From NCBI GenBank assembly GCA_964435455.1, contig CAYSYH010000016.1, positions 1 through 13,434 of the forward strand: 13,434 bases of DNA. Reading direction: 5' to 3'. The stretch's first letter is position 1, and each line of letters begins with the position of its first letter. Shown in pieces: positions 1 to 5,493 of this stretch. Under the pieces are notes generated by a model. That model was not told the DNA's origin, searched no databases, and saw only the letters and a program-made list of their open reading frames with translations. The position numbers and the translations under genes are program-made. The DNA comes from CAYSYH01 sp964435455. GTDB taxonomy: Bacteria; Patescibacteriota; WWE3; 2-01-FULL-39-13; JAACPI01.

Positions 1-447
1 GAAGCCCTGCGGACTGTGTTGGGCGATGAGAATGTGCGTACTGTTTACGGACATAATATTAAAGGAGCAACGGAAGATCCGAAGGAGGGATATGTTACTC
101 TTTATGTTATGGGAGAGGGGTATGTCAGACCACCATATCATTATTGGACGCAAGTAAAAGTAAACGGAGAAGGGTTTTTTATCGATGCTACTTATGGACA
201 GTTTGATCCGAAATACAAAGGAAAAATCATTTTTGCACCCATAGAAGATTTAGGGAAATATGGATTATTAGAATACAATATTGGCGATAGGGGTGGAACC
301 AAAATGGACGAAAAAACAGTAAGAGCGCTACAAAAAAACAATGGCAATTTGCCGGTAGATTTAAATGATGAACTTAAATATTTGTACGATAGGTTAGTCG
401 AAAGTATTAGTATTCCGGCACAACATAAACTCACTCCAGATACTTAA
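1..447 (+). CDS. Transglutaminase-like protein, C-terminal part (5' end outside window)
   Basis: The frame is open from base 1 (gaa gcc ctg cgg...), so this is the 3' end of a longer gene. The GTG at 16 is probably an internal Val codon. The fragment contains HYWTQVKVNGEGFFIDATYG (bases about 139-198): a His-x-Trp strand followed about 15 residues later by an Asp-Ala-Thr strand. That is the His/Asp half of the catalytic triad of the transglutaminase / arylamine-N-acetyltransferase-like papain fold; the Cys would lie upstream, outside the window. After the domain, from about residue 100, comes a hydrophilic tail. The tandem TAATAA at 445-450 ends it under the standard code, but coding-like sequence continues beyond in the same frame. 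GC content is clearly above that of the genes from 1115 on, which suggests a different origin. Family assignment rests on one motif; the exact activity (cross-linking, peptidase or acetyltransferase) cannot be told. Confidence 0.5.
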   Translation, partial: EALRTVLGDENVRTVYGHNIKGATEDPKEGYVTLYVMGEGYVRPPYHYWTQVKVNGEGFFIDATYGQFDPKYKGKIIFAPIEDLGKYGLLEYNIGDRGGTKMDEKTVRALQKNNGNLPVDLNDELKYLYDRLVESISIPAQHKLTPDT

Positions 448-450
448 TAA

Positions 451-600
451 AGTGCTTAGGATATAGAAGATGAGTATAACCCTGAACAAAATCCAAAATC
501 CTCTTAAAATAACCTTAGAAATCAGCTAGAAACGCTTAAACAACAAACTGATATAAACGCTCTTCCTTAGATGCTTAAAACGCAACTAACGCTGTTTGGA
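451..600 (+). pseudogene. In-frame continuation of the transglutaminase-like gene, interrupted by TAA/TAG
   Basis: Reading on in the frame of the upstream gene past TAATAA (445-450) gives a hydrophilic, Gln/Glu/Asn-rich sequence. Examples are DIEDEYNPEQNPKSS (460-504) and NNLRNQLETLKQQTDINALP (508-567), the latter with a coiled-coil-like spacing of Leu. It is broken by TAG at 457, TAA at 505 and TAG at 568; no TGA occurs in this frame before about 711. The other two forward frames look non-coding. If each TAA/TAG were Gln the text would read smoothly. It may be a tail lost by nonsense mutation (CAA/CAG to TAA/TAG) or a segment using a reassigned code. The protein-like look is a judgement by eye. 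Confidence 0.35.
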
Positions 601-669
601 CCCTCCTTTTCTCCAGGAGAAATCGCTGTAAAGACCCAGATAGGTCAAAAGCGATCCAGTTAACAGCGT
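589..669. other. 81-nt element able to fold as a three-way junction
   Basis: Bases 589-596 (ACGCTGTT) pair perfectly with 662-669 (AACAGCGT). The stem continues after a 3-nt bulge with 597-599/656-658 (TGG/CCA). Inside are two hairpins: 609-613/617-621 (TTCTC/GAGAA, 3-nt loop), and 622-627/650-655 (ATCGCT/AGCGAT) topped by 633-636/643-646 (GACC/GGTC, 6-nt loop). The whole makes a closed three-way junction about the size of a tRNA, but it lacks tRNA landmarks such as a T-loop GTTCRA. It lies between the end of a forward coding trace and a reverse one, so a bidirectional terminator-like role, a small RNA or a mobile-element end are all possible. Pairing was found by eye; no energy was computed. 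Confidence 0.35.
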
Positions 670-692
670 CTCTACCTCCTCCTAACTAATCT

Positions 693-883
693 TTATTATT
701 GCTCCGCGTCTTGAAAAGAAATATCCTCTGGGGGAATTTCTAGGCTATCGAGAATATCTGTTAATCTTTATCTCTCCATCTCCCCCATTCCGCCCACTCG
801 GGATAGCTGACTTTTAGCGTCTTTGCTAGCTCTATTCCCCTCTCTGTTATTTTGCGCACAAGTTATGGATTTGCTTCAACCAT
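693..883 (-). pseudogene. Broken small gene of unknown function (one nonsense codon, one frame change)
   Basis: From ATG at 883-881 the minus strand reads MVEANP, then TAA (865-863), then LVRKITERGIELAKTLKVSY and PEWAEWGRWRDK down to about 767. This looks like a real amphipathic, Trp-containing protein. The coding look then moves to another frame (764-699), reading LTDILDSLEIPPEDISFQDA and ending EQ before tandem TAA TAA at 698-693. One indel near 764-767 plus one CAA-to-TAA change at codon 7 would restore a protein of about 62 residues. No family is recognised. Alternatives are two overlapping recoded reading frames, or sequencing error near the edge of a contig. Confidence 0.35.
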
Positions 884-910
884 ATAGCTGTTATACCTGT
901 AAAAGTAAAC

Positions 911-939
911 TTGTCAATACTACCAATTCCTTATATACT
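911..939 (+). promoter_or_regulatory. Sigma-70-type promoter of the small ORF at 962
   Basis: TTGTCA at 911-916 and TATACT at 934-939 are separated by 17 bases, close to the bacterial housekeeping consensus. The predicted transcript start is near 946, leaving a leader of about 16 nt that contains the GGAGG at 946-950. This promoter-leader-SD layout contrasts with the near-leaderless starts in the rest of the window. Confidence 0.5.
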
Positions 940-950
940 CCGAACGGAGG
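938..950 (+). promoter_or_regulatory. Shine-Dalgarno GGAGG next to a short inverted repeat
   Basis: GGAGG (946-950) lies 11 bases before the ATG at 962, slightly farther than usual. The SD bases also form one arm of the inverted repeat CTCC/GGAG (938-941/946-949, GAAC between). On RNA starting near 946 the 5' arm would be absent, so sequestration would apply only to read-through transcripts. It supports 962 as a genuine start. Confidence 0.4.
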
Positions 951-961
951 ATAAACTAACT

Positions 962-1114
962 ATGGAGAAAAAACCTTATGAACAGGTAAAAAATCTTGTT
1001 CAGCGGCGACGTAATGACTTTGCAAAAGAAAAAGACAGAGCGGAAGTTTAAGGAGGGTTGGTTGATGATGAATTAGCAAACAAAATTTTTGAGGCCGAAA
1101 CTATCCAATTTTAA
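962..1114 (+). pseudogene. Small ORF of about 50 codons with in-frame TAA at codon 30
   Basis: From ATG 962 the frame reads MEKKPYEQVKNLVQRRRNDF, then AKEKDRAEV, TAA (1049-1051), GGLVDDELANKIFEAETIQF and TAA (1112-1114). Both halves are highly charged and look like one helical protein, so the TAA at 1049 appears to interrupt it. It has its own promoter (911-939) and SD (946-950). With the standard code only a 29-residue peptide is made; the AAGGAGGG just after the stop (1050-1057) could reinitiate translation, but I see no convincing start there. The final TAA abuts the rseP stop (1115-1117, other strand). No family is recognised. A short functional peptide, a decayed gene and a recoded gene are all possible. 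Confidence 0.35.
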
Positions 1115-2305
1115 TTAACTATACAATATGTCTTTTAAAGTTATTAAAATTAAAAGCAAAATTAAAAAGGCCATGCCAGCGCGATGTAACCAAGATTCCA
1201 CTTGCGGATTTACCTTTTTTTTGGTAATCGCTTCATACAAAACAAAAATAGCTCTACCTCCATCTAAAGCAGGAATAGGTAATAAATTCATAAAAGCTAA
1301 AGATAGACTTAAAAGAGCAGTTAAATCTATTAAAGTCCAAAATATGCTTGGAGCATTACTATTTAAAACAATGCTTACAACAGAGTATATACCTACAGGA
1401 CCGCTTACTCCCGAAGATACAATACCAACATCTCTTTTTACAAAAGATTTATAAATAAGTTCACCAAAAGCTTTTATAGAATAACCTAACATATTATAGG
1501 CGTGGGCTACCCCAGAAAGTAATTTAGGGAAAAAGCCATAAGAGTAATCTAAAAATATTACTGAATCTAAACCCAAACCAATTAGCTTTCTATTATATTG
1601 TTTACTGTATTCTGGATAAACAAGTTCTTGATGGGTATTTTTAGCCTGTAAATTATATAAGAGTAAAACAATAGGACCTTCACTTTTATCTACAAAATCC
1701 TGAAAATCTTTTACTTTTAAATTAGATAAATAAAAAATTAGTTTAGAATTATTGGCCTTTAGTAAATCTTTTTCATTTATATTAGTAAGGGTTTTATCCC
1801 CATCATAAGCATTTACAACTACATCTCCAGGTTTTAACTTTGATTCTAATTCTTTTTTTGTTACAGCAGTGATTACTGTTTCTACCTGCCGGTTTTTAGC
1901 TAAAATAAAATTAAAGTCAGTAAATTTTACTACAGGGTTAGAAACAAAACCATTAAAGATAAAATAAAAATAAAATAAAAATATACCTAATATAGTATTC
2001 ATAAAAACACCTGCTAAGAGTATGGATAACCGTATATAAGCAGGTTTAAATTGAAAATTATGTTTTTCATCTTTAACTGGTTCATTGGGATCTTCTCCTT
2101 CTATACGTACAAAGCCCCCAATAGGTAATAAATTTATAGTATACTCAGTCTCCCCTATTTTTTTACCAAATATTTTAGGGGGCAATCCCAAGCCAAATTC
2201 ATAAACTTTTACACCACTTTTTTTTGCAACGTAAAAGTGGCCAAACTCGTGTATAAGTATTAAAGAAGATAATATAACAAAAAATACAATTAAAGATAAA
2301 AACAT
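1115..2305 (-). CDS. rseP: RseP-type site-2 zinc metalloprotease
   Basis: A 396-residue polytopic membrane protease of the S2P/M50 family, which cuts transmembrane segments of anti-sigma factors or leftover signal peptides within the membrane. HEFGH at residues 19-23 lies in the first membrane helix (about 3-24) and gives the two zinc His and the catalytic Glu. NLLPIPALDGG (340-350) supplies the third ligand, Asp348. GPVGI (302-306) is another family motif. Hydrophobic segments at about 93-118 and 375-393 give further membrane helices. The region at about 140-250 fits the periplasmic PDZ domain, here a single rather weak one (SKLKPGDVV at 155-163). Length is normal for the single-PDZ form. 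It follows frr by 44 bases. A TATAAT eight bases before the ATG suggests it also has its own promoter. The usual neighbours uppS, cdsA and dxr are missing. Confidence 0.93.
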   Translation of the reverse strand: MFLSLIVFFVILSSLILIHEFGHFYVAKKSGVKVYEFGLGLPPKIFGKKIGETEYTINLLPIGGFVRIEGEDPNEPVKDEKHNFQFKPAYIRLSILLAGVFMNTILGIFLFYFYFIFNGFVSNPVVKFTDFNFILAKNRQVETVITAVTKKELESKLKPGDVVVNAYDGDKTLTNINEKDLLKANNSKLIFYLSNLKVKDFQDFVDKSEGPIVLLLYNLQAKNTHQELVYPEYSKQYNRKLIGLGLDSVIFLDYSYGFFPKLLSGVAHAYNMLGYSIKAFGELIYKSFVKRDVGIVSSGVSGPVGIYSVVSIVLNSNAPSIFWTLIDLTALLSLSLAFMNLLPIPALDGGRAIFVLYEAITKKKVNPQVESWLHRAGMAFLILLLILITLKDILYS

Positions 2306-2313
2306 TGGTATAA

Positions 2314-2319
2314 ATTATA
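2314..2319 (-). promoter_or_regulatory. Possible -10 element of rseP
   Basis: TATAAT (read 2319 to 2314) ends eight bases before the rseP ATG, in the frr-rseP gap. With a TTTAAA at -35 position (2336-2341, 16-base spacer) the transcript would start about 1-3 bases before the ATG. There is no Shine-Dalgarno. The -35 is weak, so operon read-through may also serve rseP. Confidence 0.4.
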
Positions 2320-2349
2320 GGGCAATTTATTAAAATTTAAATAACCGAT

Positions 2350-2904
2350 TTATAAATTAAGTAATTCTTGCTCTTTAGCTAAAAATATACTTTGCAGTTC
2401 CTCATTAGCTTTTTTTACTTTTTCATCAACTTGCTTTTTTAGACGATTCATTTCATCTTCACTAATTAAATCATTTTTTTCTTGCTCACCTAAAGACTTA
2501 ATAATATCCTGCCTAATATTTCTAATAGCTATCTTAGCTTCTTCTAACTTCTTTTTAGCAATTTTCACATAGTTTTCTCTTTGTTCTTGGGTAAGTTCGG
2601 GTATAGTAACTCTAATAACGTTTCCATCTACACTAGGGTTAAGACCAGCATCCATAGATCTTAAAGCAGATACAATATAATCAGTAACACTTTTATCCCA
2701 CGGAGTTATAACAATAAGGCTTGGCGAGGGTACACTAATAGTAGCAAGTTCTTTTATTGTTAATGCTGGAGAATTTTCGTAGGGGGTAACTTTAATATTA
2801 TCTACCATAGAAGGATTAGCCACACCAGTTCGCAAACCTTTTAATTCCTCTTTATAGTAATTAATAGATGATTGAATTTTTTGTTCAAAATCATTAATTT
2901 TCAT
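2350..2904 (-). CDS. frr: Ribosome recycling factor
   Basis: RRF splits the post-termination 70S ribosome together with EF-G. The 184 residues from ATG 2904 match the usual length (about 185) and pattern: N-terminal helix with LKGLRTGVANPSMVDNIKV (about 22-40), then the beta domain (ALTIKELATISVPSPSLIVI, GNVIRVTIPELTQEQRE), then the long C-terminal helix (KIAKKKLEEAKIAIRNIRQD onward). A TTG two codons upstream (2910-2908) could add Met-Pro, but the ATG is preferred. No clear Shine-Dalgarno is seen. It starts eight bases after the stop of the upstream dockerin-like gene, so it is probably co-transcribed with the rpsF operon. It is essential in nearly all bacteria. Confidence 0.96.
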   Translation of the reverse strand: MKINDFEQKIQSSINYYKEELKGLRTGVANPSMVDNIKVTPYENSPALTIKELATISVPSPSLIVITPWDKSVTDYIVSALRSMDAGLNPSVDGNVIRVTIPELTQEQRENYVKIAKKKLEEAKIAIRNIRQDIIKSLGEQEKNDLISEDEMNRLKKQVDEKVKKANEELQSIFLAKEQELLNL

Positions 2905-2912
2905 AGGCAAAT

Positions 2913-4085
2913 TTAAAAAATCTCTTGAACAATACTTATTAAATCACTTACTGTTACAATATTACTACCGTTAAAAGAATAAATTTTAGGGTTTAATTCA
3001 CCCGTATATTTTTCTTTTAATAATACCTGTACATAAGATAACACATCTTTTATATCTAAGGAACCGTCTAAATTTATATCACCCTTTTTAAGCATACCTT
3101 TATTGTAAGCATATAAAGTAAATGCGGGCAAAAGATTTACATTAACATTAAAAGAACCTTCTTTATCAAGAACAAAAAAATCCTGCAACCCAGGAGAGGA
3201 AGGTTGCGGGTAAATATAATTTAAATCAATATTCTGTACTTCTTTTTTGTCAAAGGCATTTACCAAACCATTTTGAGTAGTATCTTTTATACCCTCTATA
3301 TTTACTAAACCTTTATCAAAATACAAAGCATAATAATTGCTAGGTATATTTTTATTTTTTAGGCCATAATAAAAAACATTTGTAGGACTAACTGAAAACA
3401 ACAAAGTTTTTTCAGAAGTATCTTTATCAATAGCAAATATTTTAACTTCTTTTATGTATATATTTCTATCTAAATTAACTTTATTGGAATCTGGCTGCCA
3501 ATAATCATTATAATATACAAAAGATATTTTTGTAGGAATAGGAACTGGATATACATAGCTATAATTTTTATAAAAGTATTTAAATATAGAATCAAAAAAA
3601 GTAAAAGGTACATTATTATAATTAGTGGAATCAATCTTACTAAATTCTTCCAAACCATTTAAAACAACAAAAGCTTTACTATTTGAGCTATTTATATCTA
3701 AATCCGTAAAAGCACCTGTATTAATACCTAAATTTGAGTATTGATATAAAGGCCTAATCCTGTTGTCTTGATATAAATTTGGATTTGCACAAGGGAATAC
3801 CCTTACAACACAGTCTCCATAGTCATACGCACCATCAAAGCCCGTACCGTTATTTAAAAAAACTTGCAATTTCGGCCACTTTGTACCATCTTTAGCATTT
3901 AAAGCTTCATCAGCTTTAGCAATAAGCTCTACGCCAATAAAACTTTTTTTACCCAAATTAAAAGAGTTATCCCTATATTTATAAATAGATTCTTGCGCAA
4001 AAGCTGATTTGTAAAATAAGAATAAAATAAAAACAAATAGTAGAATAATAAAAAATACTTTTTTAAAAGACAAAAAAAATCCCAT
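2913..4085 (-). CDS. Secreted protein with C-terminal dockerin-like repeat
   Basis: 390 residues. The N-terminus has basic residues, a hydrophobic stretch (about 10-25) and AFAQE, a plausible signal-peptidase cut after AFA at about residue 30. The mature part is rich in Tyr, Asn and Asp and looks like a beta-rich extracellular domain; I do not recognise it. The end (336-347) reads DINLDGSLDIKD, the Asp-x-Asn-x-Asp-Gly-x-x-Asp-x-x-Asp calcium loop of type I dockerin / EF-hand-like repeats, followed by a helix VLSYVQVLL. A second repeat, SFNGSNIVTVSDLISIVQEI (about 370-389), has lost most calcium ligands. Dockerins bind cohesin modules or end secreted proteins on the surface of many uncultured bacteria. 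It sits 21 bases after rpsR and 8 before frr, an odd place for a surface protein. No cohesin is visible in the window. Confidence 0.65.
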   Translation of the reverse strand: MGFFLSFKKVFFIILLFVFILFLFYKSAFAQESIYKYRDNSFNLGKKSFIGVELIAKADEALNAKDGTKWPKLQVFLNNGTGFDGAYDYGDCVVRVFPCANPNLYQDNRIRPLYQYSNLGINTGAFTDLDINSSNSKAFVVLNGLEEFSKIDSTNYNNVPFTFFDSIFKYFYKNYSYVYPVPIPTKISFVYYNDYWQPDSNKVNLDRNIYIKEVKIFAIDKDTSEKTLLFSVSPTNVFYYGLKNKNIPSNYYALYFDKGLVNIEGIKDTTQNGLVNAFDKKEVQNIDLNYIYPQPSSPGLQDFFVLDKEGSFNVNVNLLPAFTLYAYNKGMLKKGDINLDGSLDIKDVLSYVQVLLKEKYTGELNPKIYSFNGSNIVTVSDLISIVQEIF

Positions 4086-4106
4086 TAATTAAGTTAGGTT
4101 TATAAA

Positions 4107-4334
4107 TTAGTGCCTATCTGTATATTTTAAAAGTCCCATTTGTCTAGCTTTTTTAATTTCTCTAGCAAGCTTTCTTTGGTATTTAGATGGTAACTTAGTA
4201 TATTTTTTAGGCAATATTTTAAACTTTCTACTCATAAACTTTTGCAAGAGATTTACGTTTTTATAATCAATATCTTGCAAAGTTATTTTTAATCTTTTTG
4301 ATTTTTTTTGTTCAGTTATTTTTTTATTTAACAT
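4107..4334 (-). CDS. rpsR: 30S ribosomal protein bS18
   Basis: 75 residues, normal for bS18, a small-subunit protein that pairs with bS6 on the 16S rRNA central domain. The signature is clear: ITLQDIDYKNVNLLQKFMS (about 17-35), KILPKKYTKLPSKYQRKLAR (about 39-58) and EIKKARQMGLLKYT. The N-terminus is Lys-rich as usual. It starts 11 bases after the ssb stop, in the classical order rpsF-ssb-rpsR. No Shine-Dalgarno is seen, so translation may be coupled to ssb. Confidence 0.97.
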   Translation of the reverse strand: MLNKKITEQKKSKRLKITLQDIDYKNVNLLQKFMSRKFKILPKKYTKLPSKYQRKLAREIKKARQMGLLKYTDRH

Positions 4335-4345
4335 AACTAAAATAA

Positions 4346-4915
4346 TTAAAAAGGAACGTCATCTACATCTACTTTTTCCTCGGACTCCTCAACATTTTCT
4401 TTACTGCTTTTTTTGCCTTTTGATTCGTCTTTTTTATTTTCGGGCTGTTTAGCGTCTTTGCCAGAAGAATCCGTACCACCTACAAAATCATCTGCTGTTA
4501 CAACATCTGTAGGTACATCAGAAGGAGATACTTTTTGGGACTCTTCATCATAAGAAACATTTGAATCGTCCATAGGCCTACCATTTCCTAATAAAATCAT
4601 TTCTTCTGCCACTATTTCAGTTCTGTAACGGGTAACACCATTTTGATCTTCCCACTTACGGGTTTGCAACCTACCAGAAACATACACTTTTGACCCTATT
4701 TTAAGTAGATTTTGGCAAATTTCTGCAAGCTTTCCAAAAGCAACTACATTATGAAAATCGGCTACTTGTTGAGCGGTACCAGAAGAATCAGTAAAGCTCC
4801 TATTAGTAGCCACACTAAAAGTTGCTACCATTGTCCCGTTATTGGTAGTACGCATAACAGGATCTGCGGTTAAATTACCTATTAATTCGGCTCTATTTAA
4901 AGATCGTGCAGACAT
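4346..4915 (-). CDS. ssb: Single-stranded DNA-binding protein
   Basis: 189 residues. The OB-fold (about 1-110) has the family start SLNRAELIGNLTADPVMRTT and the core DFHNVVAFGKLAEICQNLLK, then GSKVYVSGRLQTRKWEDQNG. It coats ssDNA during replication, repair and recombination. A flexible acidic and Lys/Ser-rich linker (about 120-180) leads to the C-terminal tip DVDDVPF, the variant of DDIPF that binds partners such as PriA, Exo I and RecO. It is the only gene here with a perfect Shine-Dalgarno (TAAGGAGG, 7-base spacing), fitting its place inside the rpsF operon. A start at ATG 4915 is therefore firm. Confidence 0.97.
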   Translation of the reverse strand: MSARSLNRAELIGNLTADPVMRTTNNGTMVATFSVATNRSFTDSSGTAQQVADFHNVVAFGKLAEICQNLLKIGSKVYVSGRLQTRKWEDQNGVTRYRTEIVAEEMILLGNGRPMDDSNVSYDEESQKVSPSDVPTDVVTADDFVGGTDSSGKDAKQPENKKDESKGKKSSKENVEESEEKVDVDDVPF

Positions 4916-4922
4916 ATTATAT

Positions 4923-4930
4923 CCTCCTTA
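4923..4930 (-). promoter_or_regulatory. Strong Shine-Dalgarno of ssb
   Basis: Read on the minus strand, TAAGGAGG is followed by seven bases (atataat) and the ATG at 4915. It shows that the anti-Shine-Dalgarno is in use in this genome, which makes its absence at most other starts in the window meaningful. Confidence 0.85.
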
Positions 4931-4940
4931 AATTTTATAA

Positions 4941-5306
4941 CTATTTAGTACTAACTTTTTTTACAGATTTTTTAGAATTTTCTTTTTTGGAAGAATCTAA
5001 TTTAAAGTTATCCTGTAAAGTTTGTTCCTTTAAAGTCAGTAAATACCTAAATACTTCTTCCTCTAATTTTAGAAGTTCTTTAAGAGTATGTGTAAGTGAA
5101 GGTTCCCCAACAAAAGTAAAAACCACATAGTAAGCTTCGGTGAATTGTTTTATTTTATAAGCCAATTTCCTTTTACCCCAAAAATCTGCTTTTACTTTGG
5201 AAGCTTTGTTTTTAATTAACAAATCTTCTAGTTTTTTTATATATTTTTTAACTTCCGCCTCTGTATACTCTGGCGAAAACATCAACATTAGTTCGTAAGT
5301 TCTCAT
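4941..5306 (-). CDS. rpsF: 30S ribosomal protein bS6
   Basis: 121 residues; the bS6 fold is recognisable from MRTYELMLMFSPEYTEAEVK at the start through KADFWGKRKLAYKIKQFTEA (about 39-58), YYVVFTFVGEP (59-69) and LEEEVFRYLLTLKEQ. A Lys/Ser-rich tail (about 100-121) follows, as in many bS6. It binds bS18 in the small subunit. First gene of the minus-strand run, 25 bases ahead of ssb. In several bacteria the bS6:bS18 complex represses this operon through a structured leader; here the likely promoter leaves almost no leader, so that control is probably absent. Confidence 0.96.
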   Translation of the reverse strand: MRTYELMLMFSPEYTEAEVKKYIKKLEDLLIKNKASKVKADFWGKRKLAYKIKQFTEAYYVVFTFVGEPSLTHTLKELLKLEEEVFRYLLTLKEQTLQDNFKLDSSKKENSKKSVKKVSTK

Positions 5307-5315
5307 AACGCTATT

Positions 5316-5343
5316 ATTCTAGCAATAAAAAAGTTTTATGCAA
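5316..5343 (-). promoter_or_regulatory. Promoter of the rpsF operon
   Basis: On the minus strand TTGCAT (5343-5338), 16 bases, TAGAAT (5321-5316), then nine bases to the rpsF ATG. The expected start of transcription is only about 2-4 bases before the ATG, and no Shine-Dalgarno is present. The -35 overlaps the first copy of the 16-bp direct repeat (5340-5355). Confidence 0.55.
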
Positions 5344-5422
5344 CTAAATATTAAATTTAATATATAACTATTACTTATTTAATAGTAAATTATTTAATTT
5401 AAAAAAGCAACTAAATATTAAA
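5340..5422. repeat. 16-bp perfect direct repeat (5340-5355 and 5407-5422) plus 16-bp palindrome
   Basis: GCAACTAAATATTAAA occurs at 5340-5355 and again at 5407-5422, in the 187-base gap between the divergent rpsF and tgt genes. The first copy runs into the perfect palindrome ATATTAAATTTAATAT (5348-5363). The repeats flank a very AT-rich core with further imperfect inverted repeats (for example ACTATT/AATAGT). The first copy covers part of the rpsF -35. It could be an operator pair or a duplicated promoter upstream region; low complexity makes chance repeats more likely than usual. Confidence 0.5.
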
Positions 5423-5454
5423 AATTAATTTAAAATAAGGTAAAAACTATAGTT

Positions 5455-5482
5455 TTGGGACTATAAAATTTGGTGATATACT
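5455..5482 (+). promoter_or_regulatory. Promoter of tgt (extended -10)
   Basis: TTGGGA (5455-5460), 16 bases, TATACT (5477-5482), with TG one base before the -10 (5474-5475), the extended -10 form. The -10 ends 11 bases before ATG 5494, giving a leader of about five bases and no Shine-Dalgarno. This supports ATG 5494 over the in-frame TTG at 5470, which would lie upstream of the predicted transcript start. Confidence 0.55.
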
Positions 5483-5493
5483 TTGTTTTACAA

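Larger units (their letters stand above)
448..961. other. Stretch without an intact gene; degraded or recoded coding traces
   Basis: No uninterrupted standard-code gene spans these 514 bases. They hold a same-frame continuation of the upstream gene broken by stops (451-600), a foldable element (589-669), a broken minus-strand coding trace (699-883) and a promoter-like pair (911-939). All in-frame interruptions in the coding-like pieces are TAA or TAG, not TGA. GC is near 40-48 % in sampled lines, unlike the rest of the window. No tRNA or terminal inverted repeat typical of an insertion sequence was seen. Confidence 0.6.

Noticed and set aside
192..434. Minus-strand open frame of 80 codons
   Set aside because: Antisense to the transglutaminase-like His/Asp region, and its low-complexity sequence has no motif or start signal.
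589..669. tRNA gene or integron attC site
   Set aside because: Size and cloverleaf-like folding suggested a tRNA, but there is no anticodon arm of normal geometry or T-loop GTTCRA. The RYYYAAC/GTTRRRY core pair of attC is not present at both ends.
1128..1454. Plus-strand open frame of 108 codons
   Set aside because: It lies wholly antisense to the rseP C-terminus, whose LDGG and GPVGI motifs fix the true strand; Lys/Ile-rich composition is that of AT-rich antisense.
5307..5493. CRISPR array or replication origin
   Set aside because: Only two copies of a 16-bp repeat with no regular spacers, and no clear DnaA boxes or neighbouring dnaA/dnaN; more likely a promoter control region.
5470..5493. 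TTG start adding eight residues to tgt
   Set aside because: It lies upstream of the predicted transcript start and overlaps the extended -10; homology begins after ATG 5494.
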